From: Canna indica
Taxonomy: Eukaryota > Streptophyta > Magnoliopsida > Zingiberales > Cannaceae
DNA: 64,000 nt
Direction: 5' to 3'
Assembly (NCBI GenBank): GCA_034359265.1
Contig: CP136890.1
Location: 70,061,501-70,125,500, forward strand
A program made the position numbers and the translations under genes. Positions 11,521 through 23,513 of the stretch are shown in pieces; position 1 is the stretch's first letter; each line of letters begins with the position of its first letter. Under the pieces are notes generated by a model that ran no database searches, was not told where the DNA came from, and saw nothing but the letters and a program-made list of their open reading frames with translations.

Positions 11521-13295
11521 TAGCCATCGAATCTCCCGGGCTTAGCCCGCACCATGACCTAAGTCATGACTCTCCTACGGTGTCCTAGGGGTGTCCTCAT
11601 TATGAAGCGTCTCAACACTCCAACCCGAATCCTATCCCTTAGAATTGTAATGTCATGAACCCGTGTGGTTTTATTTCATGAATACTTTATAATTGGTTCA
11701 TAACAGATTATGCTCACCCTCAACCCAAATTTTAATTATTTAATTAAAATTTAGATCACCATGATTAGGATTTTATTTTAGGGATTTGTTTACTATTCTG
11801 CCCAGAACTAATGTGTCTAACCCGAATCTAGTCTCCAAAGTGTGTCATATCTTTCCAAACTATGTTTTTTGGTCAAAACGATAGGTTACACGACTATATT
11901 CATAGAAATACAAACAACACCACAAACAAACCAAAATCAGTACAGATTCATCATCTCAGCATATAATTCTAGCAACATGCAATTTTCGGCATACAAAAGA
12001 ATTAATTTCAAAAATTAACAAAAATTAACCCCTAAATTATCATTAGGACAAAATACTAATCCCAAGAATTAATTCACAGAAATCATGCTTTTATCAAGAT
12101 TAATAAGAACTCATACACTTAAATCAAGAGTCAAGCATTAATATCAAGAACAAGCCTTAGATCAAGAACCTCTCTTCCAAGAACCCTCATGGCATCACCC
12201 TCAAGATTCAATTTTTCTTAAACATGTTTTCTACTAAAAAATCCCAGATTTAATACTAATCATGCTTGAGCATATAAGAATTCATTTCAAACATCAATTG
12301 GAAATAGAAACCATAAGATAATCAAGATCCCTCATTTTGGCATTCCATCGAACACCTTGAGGGCACCCTTGTTCCACCCTTGGCCGAGCACCCCTAGGGC
12401 CGTCCTAGTGCTGCCGAACCCCATAGGGAAGGGTTTAGGGTCTTCTCAAACACGGCACACAAAAAGAACGTCGAGAATTCGAGGAATCGTCAAAAAACTA
12501 ATTAAGCTTTCAAAATCATTCAATATTGGCTTCAAGAACTCGAAGAAACCCGAAAGGAGGGTAAAACCACTCACCTTAATTTGGAAAAAGATTGGAGAAG
12601 AAAATCCAATCAACCGTCTCTGATTTCGGCTTCAAAATCTGGCAGCTCAACCCCCAAAGGGGAAGGGGCATGCGGCGGCTCCTCCCAAGCCACCGGCTCC
12701 AAGGGGAAGGGAAGAAGCAAGAGGGGGGGGGGCTCGGCTCAGGGCAGCGGCTCCCTTGGCTCGGCTCCACAGGGAAGAGAAGAGGGGGATGAGAAGAAGG
12801 GAGAGCTGACGGCGGCTGATTGTGGCTCGCCTACGGGCGACGGCAGCTCCAAGGGGAAGAGGAAAGGGGGCTGGGCGGCTGGCTCCAAGGGGAATAGGAG
12901 CCACAAGCTAAGGGGAGGGGGGTTTTATACTCCCTCCTCAATCCTAACCCCTCTAAACTCTTAACCAACCCACATCCACCTCAAGCCGAACCCGAACCCG
13001 CTAACTTAACTTAACTCAATTAAACTTATTCTAACATAAATCATAAGCAATTAATTAAATACACACACGTGAACAATTATGCACACACAACATCAAATTA
13101 AATAATTTCAACTACCCAAGCCTAAAATTCATAAATAAAATTCACAAATTCATATCCTACTTACCCGAGCTCGCAAGCTCGCTCCAGACCATGAGTCCAC
13201 TCAGCTCAACCACGAACTAGTCCGCTAGGCTGGCAAACACACATAAGAGGAAATTTTTTAAATATCTAGGATATTACAATCCTCACTCCTTAAAG

Positions 13296-14301
13296 AAAAT
13301 TCATCCTCGAATTTCAGAAAAGAAAATAAGGACTCACCACATCATCAAACAATGAAGGATAACGCTCCCTCATATCCTGCTCCACCTCCCAGGTGGCCTC
13401 CTGGTCGGAATGGTGCTCCCATCAATCCTTAACCAATGGGATCTCCTTGGATCTCAACTTTCGGATCTGCCGATCTAGCACCTCAACTGGTCGCTCCTCA
13501 TAAGAGATTGTTGAATCCACCTCCATTGCGGTAGGCTCGATCATATGGGACTCATCCTGAATGTACTTCTTTAGCATAGACTCATGGAACAATGGATGTA
13601 CTCGGTCCATAATAGGAGGTAAGACCAACTTATAGGCCATAGCTCCCCTGTGCCCGAGAATAGAAAATGACCCAATGAACCTATGGCTTAGCTTTCATTT
13701 CTTACCAAACCTCACCACCCATTTCGTAGGGGACACCTTGAGGAACACCATGTCCCCCTCAGCAAACTCTACCTCCCTGATCTTTCCATCAGCATACATC
13801 TTCTGGCGACTCTGAGCTGCTTAATGTCTCTCTTTGATTTGCTTCACTTTTTCCATAGCCTCTTCCACCAGATCAGGTCCCATCATAAGGGAATCCCCTA
13901 CCTCAAACCAACCTATAGGCGACCTGCATCTCCGCCCATATAATGCCTCAAATGGGGTCATCCCAATGCTATAGTGGTAGCTGTTATTATATGCAAACTC
14001 AATTAGAGGTAAATGTCTCTCCCAACTGCCCTCCAGGTCTAAGACACATGCCTTCAGCATATCCTCCAGTGTTTGAATAGTCCGCTCTAATAGATCATCT
14101 GTCTGAGGGTGAAATGCAGTATTGAACCGAACCTGAGTGCCCAACGCCTCCTGGAAGGACTGCCAAAATCAAGCTGTGAATTGGGTACCCCAATCTGCGA
14201 TGATCATAACAGGAACTCCATGATAAGCGACGATCCGATCCAAGAACAACCTTGCATACTGCTCAACTGAAAAGGTCGTCCTGACTGGTATGAAATGCAA
14301 T
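13296..14301 (-). pseudogene. Outer element: integrase core end and chromodomain
   Basis: Integrase joins retrotransposon DNA to the genome. Reading leftward from 14301, the frame keeps SLHFIPVRTTFSVEQYA and the catalytic-core segment with TQF and the end motif FHPQTD near 14110. Then come YNNSYH and FEALYG (about 13965-13930), a GPY/F-type C-terminal domain, and a tail EERPVEVLDRQIRKLRSKE typical of the Tekay chromodomain that targets heterochromatin. Defects: the zinc-binding N-terminus and the first part of the core are deleted; a stop follows QFTA; a TGA replaces the Trp codon in the chromodomain near 13421. It cannot yield a working integrase. Confidence 0.85.
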
Positions 14302-14340
14302 GATTCTATTTGGGTAGTGGTGGATCGCCTAACCAAATCC
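14302..14340 (+). other. 39-bp micro-inversion in integrase
   Basis: On the plus strand these 13 codons read DSIWVVVDRLTKS, the start of the gypsy integrase core. All flanking pol sequence is coded on the minus strand. Directly to the left the minus strand continues with LHFIPVRTTFS, the natural next residues. The segment has therefore been flipped in place, at the edge of a deletion that joins it to the end of RNase H. Confidence 0.88.
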
Positions 14341-15717
14341 TAAGCCAACGGCCTCCTCCAGACTGTCAAATGCGCCAAACTTCCCAAAGACTTCCTGCTC
14401 AGAGCATCAACTACCAAATTAGCCTTCCCTGGATGGTACATGATCATGCGGTCATAATTTTTCAACAACTCAAGCCATCATCTCTACCTCAGGTTCAACT
14501 CCTTTTGGATGAACAAATACTGGAGGCTCTTATGATCAGTGAATATCTCACAAACCTCGCCATAAAGGTAGTGGCGCCACAGCTTCAATGCGAACACCAC
14601 CGCTGTTAGCTCAAGATCATGGGTTGGGTAATTCTTTTCATGAACCTTCAACTGGTTGGAGGCATAGGCTATCACTCTGTCATTCTGCATCAACACACAA
14701 CCCAAGCTGACGCGGGAGGCATCACAATAAATAACAAACCCTCCCGAGACCAAGGGTACTACTAGAACTGGCGCTGACGTCAAGCGGTCCTTGAGCTTCA
14801 TAAAGCTCTCCTCGCACTTACGGTCCCATTCGAACTTGACCTTCTTCTGAGTAAGGTGGGTCAAAGGTGTTGTAATCCTAGAGAAATTCTCCACAAACTT
14901 TCTGTAGTAACTTGCCAACCCCAGGAAATTGTGAATCTCCGAGACATTAGTCGGCCTCTTCCAATTCTGAACTGCTTCAATCTTTGCAGGGTCCACTTTT
15001 ATTCCTTCCTTGGACACCACATGGCCAAGAAACCCCACACTCTCCAGCCATAATTCGCACATGGAGAATTTAGCATATAATCTGTGCTCCCTGATAGTTT
15101 CCAGAACTACCCTCAAGTGCTCAGCATGCTCCTCCCTGCTCATGGAATAAATCAAAATATCATTAATGAACACAATTACAAATTTATCCACATACTCCTT
15201 GAACACTCAATTCATCAGGTCCATAAATGCTACGGGTGCATTAGTCAGCCCGAAAGACATCACCAGGAACTCAAAGTGCCCATACATTGACTTGGAAGCA
15301 GTCTTAGGAATGTCATTGTCCCAGATCCTCAACTGATGATACCCTGACCGCAGGTCAATCTTAGAAAACCACTGAGCTCCCTGAACCTGATCAAATAGGT
15401 CATCAATCCTGGGCAACAAGTACTGATTCTTCACGATTACCTTATTAAGTTGCCGATAATCAATGCACATCCGCATGGACCCATCCTTTTTCTTTACAAA
15501 GAGCACTGGAGCACCCCAAGGTGAAACACTAGGGCGAATGAAACCAAAGTCGAGCAGCTCCTGCAATTGGGACTTCAACTCAGCTGGTGCCATCCGATAC
15601 GGTGGAATGGAGATCAGCTTCACCCCTAGCTGTAAATCAATACAGAATTGGATCTCCCTCTTTAGAGACAATCCTGGCAACTCCTTTAGAAACACATTAG
15701 AGAACTCGTACACCACG
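14341..15717 (-). pseudogene. Outer element: reverse transcriptase and RNase H
   Basis: Copies element RNA into DNA and removes the template RNA. From 15717 leftward: linker and RT palm ([20 protein letters not shown], then [12 protein letters not shown]). A TGA stop at about 15206 lies within the fingers/palm. The catalytic box reads FINDIL where the family has F-x-D-D, so the first metal-binding Asp is Asn. RNase H follows with Asp (CDAS), Glu (DLEL) and Asp (TDHKS). It ends after GSLAHL near 14360 and runs straight into the inverted integrase fragment, losing the zinc-binding domain. The frame at 15717 continues in the protease part at 26053, on the other side of the inner element. Confidence 0.9.
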
Positions 15718-18261
15718 TGTCACACCCCAACTAAGGGTAGTGTGACCGGCCAGGGCCTACATCCTGCCCTGTAGCCTACTGTCTACACCGACACAAGAAA
15801 ATCAAGACATATCGAATAACAAAAATCTTAACACACTTTACTAAAAGCTTTCAAAGTCACAATTTTTATGTTTGTCAAAACGAGTAAGAACATCAACGTC
15901 AAATATCTTAACGTTCAAGAAACAAGTTATACATCTCTTTTTCAAGTACAACTGTCAGTCCAAAAACAAAACAAACACTACTAGACTCTGATCTAAGACT
16001 CATGGATGTCGCTACGAGATATGACACCACCTCCCGCCCACCAGCTGCACCATGACGACAAGCCAAGTCACTGATCATGCTCTGCAAAATTAAAGAATAA
16101 ACCGTGAGTCCGCTTGGGACTCAGTGAGTGGCTCTAGTGAACCTCCACATAAGCCTCAGTCATGCATATATATCATATAAGGCAACAAAATGGATGAACA
16201 AGGAGGTAAAATACTTCTAATACAGCTACCGACCCCCAATGGGTCAATCTATACAACTGAATATGATAACCTACCATCTCGGCCTATCAAGCCTCCGACA
16301 TCCGGCCCTGGCCTACTTATGGAATAATATCTCGGCTACAGCCATCCCTACCATATCAGGTAGTATCATATTGGCCATCGGTCACGTCAACTCAAGGTGT
16401 AAGCAAACAATCCCGGGCCGTCGACTAGGATGGTCCACTAGTCTTCGGACACCGTTTGGGATAAGGATAGCTAGTCCCACCCAATTGGGGTTTGGCACCT
16501 AGCGGGCCCGCTGGCGCACCTCAAGACCCAATACTGGCTGAGCTGAGCATTGGTCATTCCCGACCTCCACACTCCTCGGCGGACCATCTCAAACACACCA
16601 CACAATCAATATCCTAGGGTTTCGCTATATACCCTTCGAGCCATTTCCCGTATCTAGCCTTAATCCGGCTACAGGATCAATAATTTATGCCGCCCTTTCA
16701 AATTGTGTACACCTACGAGTTCTAGGTTTTCAAAAATATACAATAAGTCATAGAAGTGTTATCATCTCCAAGCTAAGTTTCCATATAAGTATGATGAACG
16801 TCTAGCGACACATTACACGTTATCTAACCTACTACACTACCCTGTGAGAGGAATTCCGTACGTTGACTTGAGAATTCCGCCCATGAACATTTTTGGGCAG
16901 CATGTATAATCTCAAGAAAATATTCAAGTATTGTAACGTCTACTATATATGGTCACAATATATATATGCGTAACAACTTCATACTACCTTAGGAATTTAG
17001 CACAATAAGAAGCAATTATCTAGCATGACGCAGTAAAAATAAATCCAAAAAAGGTAGGAATTACTAAGCATGATTAATAATTTCAACATTTCAAAGTTAA
17101 ATATCTAATGCTTAGGATGGTCATAAGGCTAACATTCCTACGATTCCAATTCAATCAATCTACTTGCTATATTTGGTGTTCTTCCTAAGTATTGTCATTT
17201 CTATATGTGTGAATCTCATAATCATGTAAGTTTCCATCTAAAGCTACTCTCTTCTCCCCTCTCTAGTCTTGGCCGAGCCATGAGAAAGAAGAACCTTGCT
17301 CGGCCATGGCCCTTAAGGTAGGAAAGAGAAAGGAGACTTTAGCAATACCTCAAATTCTTCGATTCCGAGCATAACTTAATATCAATGGACTGTTTTACCC
17401 CTTCCCTTACCCTTGGCCGAACCCTCTTCATGAGGTGTAGGCTTGATTCGGCCACATGAAGAGAGATCTAGGGAAGATATGCTTCATGACGCGTGAAACC
17501 TACGATTTGAACTACATCAATCAAGAACATGAGATCATCTAAGGGCCTTCTTGCCGTCAAGAGAATTGGGGAAAATTTTGGCATGACCTTTCCCCTTTTC
17601 CAATGACTCGGCAGCCCAAACAATTGAAAATCGACGAAGAAACAAGGTACTCCAACAAGAAATCATACAAAACAGCGATTACACGTCGATAAAACCAAGA
17701 TCCGACGAAAAGATCGCGAGACACTCGTCCTATCACAACTAGGGGTTAGGCTACCGGCCTCACCCATGCTTCTAACTCTAACCACTCACCTAGATTGTGG
17801 AGAATGAAAGATCGGGCGACGGTGACTTGAAATTTTCCGAGGACGACGCGAAATCCTGGATCGATCCAAGTCCTCCAAGCTTTCCCTTGCTCTTCTTCCT
17901 CTCTCCCCCTAGGCAGCCTTGTGCGACTCGAGGGATGAGTCGCACGGCTGCAAGATGAGGGTTTTAATCCCTCATCTAGCTTTCCAAAGATAGCTCCATG
18001 ACTCACTTAACTCATACTCGAACCTCGACTAAACTCGAACTCAACTTGGGTTATGACACAACCCATAATGAATTGATTTAACTTGATTTAAGGAATGAAT
18101 TCATAAAAGGAAAGTTAATCACCCACATAGATTCCATGAATCATTAGTCGAGTTATACCTTTTCACTCGAGGTGATACTGAGGCTCAACTCGACCACCCC
18201 CGGGTCCGGCGCAGTGCACCAAAACAGATTTTTATATTAGGAAATTTTTTCGGATCTTACA
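15718..18261 (-). mobile_element. 3' LTR of inner gypsy element
   Basis: The LTR is 2544 bp, from TGTCACACC to CTTACA on plus. Next to it at 18262-18280 lies the complement of a polypurine tract (minus TTAAGGGGGGAAAGT). A putative TATA (TATATAG, minus; 16626-16631) is shared with the partner LTR (24416-24421) and the solo copy (32702-32708). The open frame 17746-18006 is also present in the partner LTR but has no known homology. Confidence 0.93.
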
Positions 18262-19260
18262 ACTTTCCCCCCTTAAGGGAAATTTGTCCTCGAATTTACT
18301 TGAATAACAAGGACTTACCGGTTCCTCAAACAAGGAAGGGTAGCGCTCTCTCAAGTCCTGCTCTACCTCCCAAGTGGCCTCTTGCCTGGAATGGTGCTCC
18401 CATCTGACCTTTACCAGGAGAATTTCTTTGGACCTTAGCTTCCTGATTTGGCGGTCAAGAATCTCTACCGGCCTTTCCTCGAATGAGATGGTCGAATCTA
18501 CCTCAATAGAAGGGGGCTCGATCACATGTGAATCATCTTTTACATACTTCCACAACATGGATACATGGAAGACTAGGTGCACTCTGCTCAGGCTAGGAGG
18601 TAATGCCAGCTCATAGGCCACCTCGCCCCTCAGCTTGAGAACGAGAAAAGACCCAATGTATCTAGGGCTCAGCTTCCCCTTCTTCCCAAACCGGACCACC
18701 CCTTTCATAGGAGAGACCTTCAGAAAGACTAAGTCACCCTCTGCAAATTCCAATTCCCTGGCCTTCTTGTCGGCATACATTTTTTGTCGACTCTGGGCCC
18801 CCACAATCTTTCCTTTACGACCTTTACTTTATCTACCGCTTCCTCAACCAGATCGGGGCCCACCATGAGTGATTCCCTTGCCTCAAACCAGCCCACTAGA
18901 TACCTACACCGCCACCCATACAAAGCCTCAAAAGGAGCCATGCCAATGCTACTATGATAGCTATTGTTGTATGCGAACTCTATCAGCGGTAAGTGCCTCT
19001 CCCAACCGTCGGCCATATCTAGGACGCATGCTCTCAACATGTCTTCCAAAGTTTGGATGGTCCTCTCTGACTACCTGTCAGTCTGCGGATGGAAAGCTGT
19101 GCCAAAATGCACATGGGTACCCAAGGCACCCTGGAAGGACTACCAAAATCGGGCTGTGAACTGGGTACCGCGGTCGGATATAATCATCACCGGGGTACCA
19201 TGATATGCCACAATCCTATCCAAGAACAGTTGAGCGTACTGCTCCGTAGAGAAGCCCCAC
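18232..19260 (-). pseudogene. Inner element: integrase core and chromodomain
   Basis: From 19260 leftward the frame begins abruptly at STEQYAQLFLDRIVAYHG. It continues through SDRGTQF and FHPQTD, with stops inside at two former sense codons (after RFW and after PQTDR). YNNSYHSSIG and FEALYG follow, then the open 18804-18232 segment with the GPY/F-type domain (SPRYIGSFLVL) and a chromodomain-like tail (EERPVEILDRQIRKLRSKE, then ATWEVEQDLRERYP). The last codons extend into the LTR. The stretch between LKPVG of the zinc region and STEQYA is deleted, including the first catalytic Asp. Confidence 0.87.
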
Positions 19261-20127
19261 AGGCTTAAGGTGTTCGGCTTTCACCTGTTGGTAGACCAGA
19301 TATTTGGAGACAAACTCTGCTATCTCTCTTTTCATACCTTTTCACCAATAATACTGCCTAAAATCCTGGTATATCTTGGTGGCCCCCGGATGCATCGTGT
19401 AAGAGGAACGATGACCCAGTTCCAGGACTTGCCTACGTACCTCAGCCATATATGGTACTACTATCCGATCTTTGAACCTCAGTACACCCTTTGAGTCCAA
19501 TCTAAAACCGTTCTCTGCATCGCCTCTTTGCACCAGATCCTTGGTCAGCGCATAAAAGGCATCCTCCTCCTGCGCGGCACGCAGCATGTCCACCAGTGTG
19601 GACTGTACTCGTAGGTGTGCCATCAGGGCACCTGAAGCTGACACTGATAAGGTTGCACCCCCATCTAGACACAAAGCCAACTCTCGAGCTAGAGGCCTCT
19701 GCTTAACTTCCAAATGAGCTAAACTGCCCATGGACTTTCTGCTCAGAGCATCTGCTACCACATTCACTTTCCCCGGATGATACATAATGGTGCAATCATA
19801 ATCCTTTAGGAGCTCCAGCCACCTCCTTTGCCTGAGGTTCAACTCCTTTTGGGTAAACAAGTACTGAAGGCTCTTGTGATCTTTGTATATCTCGCAAGTC
19901 TCCACGTACAAGTAGTGCCGCCAAAGCTTCAGTGCAAAGATCACTATCGCTAGCTCTAGGTCGTGCGTCGGATAGTTCTTCTCATGAACTTTCAACTGGC
20001 GGGATGCATAAGCGATGACTCTGCCATACTGCATTAGGACGCAGCCCAGGCCAACCCGAGTGGCATCACAGAAGACTATAAACCCTCCAGAACCGAAAGG
20101 TACAACCAACACGGGTGCAAATGTCAA
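19261..20127 (-). pseudogene. Inner element: RNase H and integrase zinc domain
   Basis: RNase H begins near 20127 with [10 protein letters not shown] and keeps DLEL and DHKSL. The tether follows ([17 protein letters not shown]), then the HHCC domain of integrase. The His pair is present (HRSSYTMH). Both Cys of the usual CLxC pair have become Tyr (YLVYQQVKAEH at about 19300), each by a G-to-A change on the coding strand. A stop after QYYW near 19342 interrupts the frame. The domain would not bind zinc. Confidence 0.87.
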
Positions 20128-20990
20128 ACATGCCTTGAACTTCTGAAAGCTCGCCTTGCATTTGTCATCCCAAATAAACCTGACCTTCTTCTAGGTCAAC
20201 CGAGTCAAAGGGGCTGCAATTCTGGAGAAATTGTCCACAAATTTCTGGTAATACCCGACCAAACAAAGAAAACTGTGAATCTCAATCACACTAGTCAGCC
20301 ATTTCCAGCTCTGCACCACTTCAATCTTGGTAGGATCTACCCTTATCCCTTCCTTAGACACTACATGGCCCAAGAACCCTACACTTTCCAACCAAAATTC
20401 ACACTTGGAAAATTTTACAAACAATCGGTGCTCTCTGAGGGTTTCCACGACCATTCTCAGGTGCTTAGAGTGCTCTTCCTCACTCTTGGAGTAAATCAGA
20501 ATGTCGTCCATGAAGACAATCACAAAGCTGTCCAGGTACTCCTTAAATATCATGTTCATTAGGTCCATGAAGGCAGCAGGTGTATTGGTTAGGCCAAAGG
20601 ACATCACTAGGAACTCATAGTGACCGTAGCGAGTCCTAAAGGCCGTCTTCGGCATATCGCAGTCTTGGATTCTCAGCTGATGGTATCTGGACCTCAGATC
20701 TATCTTTGAAAACCACTGTGCCCCCTGCAGCTGGTCAAACGGATCATCTATCATCGGCAGTGGGTAGCGATTCTTAACAGTCACCTTGTTCAGCTGCCTA
20801 TAGTTGATGCATATGCGCATCGACCCATCCTTCTTCTTCACGAAGAGAATCGGGGCGCCCCAGGGTGACACACTCGGCCGGATGAACCCCAGGTCTAGCA
20901 TTTCCTGCAATTGCACCTTTAACTCCCTGAGTTCGGCCGGTGCTATCCTATAAGGTGGAATCGAAATTAGTTTAACCCAGGCTGCAGGTC
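20128..20990 (-). pseudogene. Inner element: reverse transcriptase
   Basis: The RT domain is open from 20916 to 20191. It contains [32 protein letters not shown] and [11 protein letters not shown]. The catalytic box FMDDILIYS keeps both Asp residues, unlike the outer element. A stop after the thumb (LTRLT, 20190) separates it from RNase H, and a frameshift lies upstream near 20980 before the protease linker. It is the best preserved enzyme domain of the window but cannot be translated as one polyprotein. Confidence 0.88.
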
Positions 20991-21059
20991 AATGCAAAAA
21001 TCAACTTCCCTTCTTGGCGGCAATCCGAGCAATTCCTCGGGAAACACATCAGGGAATTC

Positions 21060-22094
21060 TCAAACCACTAGGGTTCCATTGACATTCCTTTCTTCACCAC
21101 CTTCGGTCACAGATACGAAGGCCAAGAAAGATTGTCAGCCGCCCCGAAGCAACTTACGAGCCTTTAGGGCTGAGATGACACCTATCGGCTTGCTACCTCC
21201 CTCCCATTGGAAGGTGAACTGCTGTAGCCCAAGCTTATTAAACATCACTGCTTTGGCTCTACAGTTCAATATTGCAAAGTGCTCTGCTAGCCAGTCCATG
21301 CCAAGGATGACATCAAGTTCAAGAGTGGGTAGGAGTGTCAAATCTGCACTCAACACATGGCCGCAGATGAGCACTTCACAGCCTTGATATATTGAATTTG
21401 TTAAGATTGCATCGCCCGTAGGTTTTGATACCATCATTGGCCCGTCAAGCATAGAGGGTGTCATTGGCAACTTTGTAGCAAATATGGTAGACACAAACGA
21501 GTGTGTGGCACTCGGATCAAATAGAACATATGCATCAGACGAACATACTAAAATGTTACCTATCACCACTGCTTTGGACGCCTCTGCCCCATCACGATTC
21601 ATGGCATATACCCGCGCAGGCGGCCTCTCTGGATGACTAGTCTGCGGCCCCTTATAATGCCCCTGTCCCCTCTGAGCTACTGACCATACAGACATAGCTG
21701 CCTTCCCCCTAGACTGCTCAGGCTTCTGACCAGCTCCCTCTGGACAGTCCTTTTTGAAGTGTCCGACTCGACCGCACTTAAAGCAAGCGTTAGTGTAGCT
21801 ATGGTAGGACCCCCAGTGTCTCCGACAGCAGCTGCCACACTGCGGCACCTCAGATCTCTGAGAACCATCCCCTGACACTGCAAGCCTCACTGACCCGGTC
21901 CCTGGGCTCCCACAGCCTCGGTTGCCATTTTGCCCTCGGCTTTGCTGCTGATCTGCTGCAGTCATTGCCCCCTCAGAGTGCCAAGGCCGACTGCCAGAAT
22001 CTTGCGATCGAAACTTCTTTTTAGTTGGCTCGTCATTTCTCTCAAATGGCACCAAGGCTTCTTTCCACAGGGCTTCATCCACTACCCAAGCCAT
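21060..22094 (-). pseudogene. Inner element: Gag zinc knuckle and protease
   Basis: Open from 22094 to 21135 (319 aa). It starts in the C-terminal Gag part (VDEALWKEALVPFERND). It then has one zinc knuckle CFKCGRVGHFKKDC near residue 105, and after a Gln/Ser-rich linker the aspartic protease: FDPSATHSFVS carries the catalytic Asp, with Pro-Ser where most relatives have Ser-Gly or Pro-Gly, and the hallmark ILGMDWL follows. The protease cuts the Gag-Pol polyprotein. The true Gag start is at 23344; the ATG at 22094 is only the first Met of this fragment. The region at and above 21950 is part of a tandem triplication. Confidence 0.87.
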
Positions 22095-22631
22095 AGTAGA
22101 ATCCTCAGTGTAGTGGATAAGCCTGCCAATCTATGGCCTTAATCCTGCCACGAACCTCTTGACCCTGGCGGTCTACTGATCTGCTGCAGTCATTGCCCCC
22201 TCAGAGTGCAAGGCCGACTGCCAGAATCTTGCAATCGAAACTTCTTCTTAGTTGGCTCGTCATTTCTCTCAAATGGCACCAAGGCTTCTTTCCACAGGGC
22301 TTCATCCACTACCCAAGCCAGAGTAGAATCCTCAGTGTAGTGGATAAGCCTGCCAATCTATGGCCTTAATCCTGCCACGAACCTCTTGACCCTGGCGGTC
22401 TACTGATCTGCTGCAGTCATTGCCCCCTCAGAGTGCCAAGGCCGACTGCCAGAATCTTGCGATCGAAACTTCTTCTTAGTTGGCTCGTCATTTCTCTCAA
22501 ATGACACCAAGGCTTCTTTCCACAGGGCTTCATCCACTACCCAAGCCAGAGTAGAATCCTCAGTGTAGTGGATAAGCCTGCCAATCTATGGCCTTAATCC
22601 TGCCATGAACCTCTTGACCCTGGCGGTCTCC
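21950..22631 (-). repeat. 228-bp tandem triplication in inner gag
   Basis: Three near-identical units begin with GATCTGCTGCAGTCATTGCC at 21950, 22178 and 22405. The first is 228 bp (76 codons); the second is 227 bp because one C is missing in GTGCAAGG. Each unit codes for the same Gag segment before the zinc knuckle. The one-base deletion shifts the frame. Confidence 0.92.
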
Positions 22632-23344
22632 GACGCCACTAGGGTTGGATGGTACTTGGAGAGATGATTGAACTCCATCTCATACTCTGATACTGTCATT
22701 CCTCCAGCCTAGCGCAGCATCTCAAAATCACGGGCGCGCTTGTCGCGAAGACTCATGGATAGGTACTACTCTTCCACAGCCGCCCGGAATTCCTCCCACG
22801 TGGGAGGTGGTGCGCCAACTGCCCTGTGGGCCTTCCAGGTGTGCAACCAGACCTTTGGTGGTCCCCTCATCTGAAGACCGACCATACGAGCAGTTGCCTC
22901 TGATGAACACCCCAACTCCATGCATAGCTCGTAGCAATCCCCTAAGAATTATGTCACTTCCACCTGACGATCTATTCCGGTGAACTCCGACGGCTTTAGT
23001 GTGATAAAATATGCATATGTTGGGGCCCCTGGGGTTCTGACCACCGGTGCTGTCACCTCTTCCGCTTCTGGTACCACAAAAACTACGGGCACAAGTTGTG
23101 GCGGTGGCTGCTGAGACTGCTGCTGCTGATGCATCTACTACTGCATTTGTTGTCTCAGTTCCTGCTCCTTAAGGAGCGCCTCAGTCAACTGATTCACCTG
23201 AGCCTGCAGTAGAACAACCGCTGACTCTTGCCCCTGACCCTCAGACGGGTCTCTATCCCTGCCCCGGGCCCGGCCTCGGCCTCGCCCTCGATGTTCTGTC
23301 GCGTTACTGCCACTGCCGCTCAAAGCAGCATTTTGAGCCTCCAT
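22632..23344 (-). pseudogene. Inner element: Gag N-terminal and core
   Basis: Gag starts at the ATG at 23344 with MEAQNAALSGSGSN. An Arg/Gly-rich stretch (RGRGRGRARGRDRD) follows, then a Gln-rich predicted coiled coil. After stops at about 23135 and 22945 the retrotransposon-gag core is recognisable from its order (PSEFTGIDRQVE, then WEEFRA- and YLSMS-like codons near 22760-22800). The outer element has the same N-terminus at 27469 (MEAFDATRSSSDSN), which supports this start. Confidence 0.82.
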
Positions 23345-23498
23345 TTCACTAACACAAGAAAGAAAAGAAGTTGTCTGTCACATAATAAATTCTTAACACA
23401 AAGCTCTTTAAACTTAATAACCGCATGGTGCACTGAGTGCAAGAATGGTCGCACAATTTCGTAGCATAACTATACTGTAAGTTGGCACGCTAGCATAT

Positions 23499-23510
23499 GC
23501 TTCATACCAA
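23499..23510 (-). other. Degenerate primer-binding site, inner element
   Basis: Minus strand TTGGTATGAAGC, three bases inside the 5' LTR end. TGGTAT matches the tRNA-iMet complement and the rest has decayed. Confidence 0.55.
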
Positions 23511-23513
23511 CTT

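Larger units (their letters stand above)
9630..13278 (-). mobile_element. 3' LTR of outer gypsy element
   Basis: The LTR is 3649 bp, against 2817 bp for its partner at 27683-30499. Nearly all the extra length is the TRIM array at 10210-11108. It contains a run of imperfect units built on AGGCCCTCCGAACTTATCC at about 11190-11500. A purine-rich tract (minus strand, AAGGAGTGAGGAT) lies directly next to it at 13279-13291, as expected for a 3' LTR. Open frames in its GC-rich 12.36-12.96 kb part occur in several frames at once and are not genes. Confidence 0.92.

Noticed and set aside
12357..12964. Overlapping frames rich in Gly, Ser and Lys, also at 29552-30162.
   Set aside because: They fall in the GC-rich part of gypsy LTRs, occur in several frames and both strands, and are not conserved between the two LTR copies.
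16239..16502. 87-aa frame in the inner LTR, with relatives near 32835-33055.
   Set aside because: LTR sequence with frames on both strands, not kept in the partner LTR.
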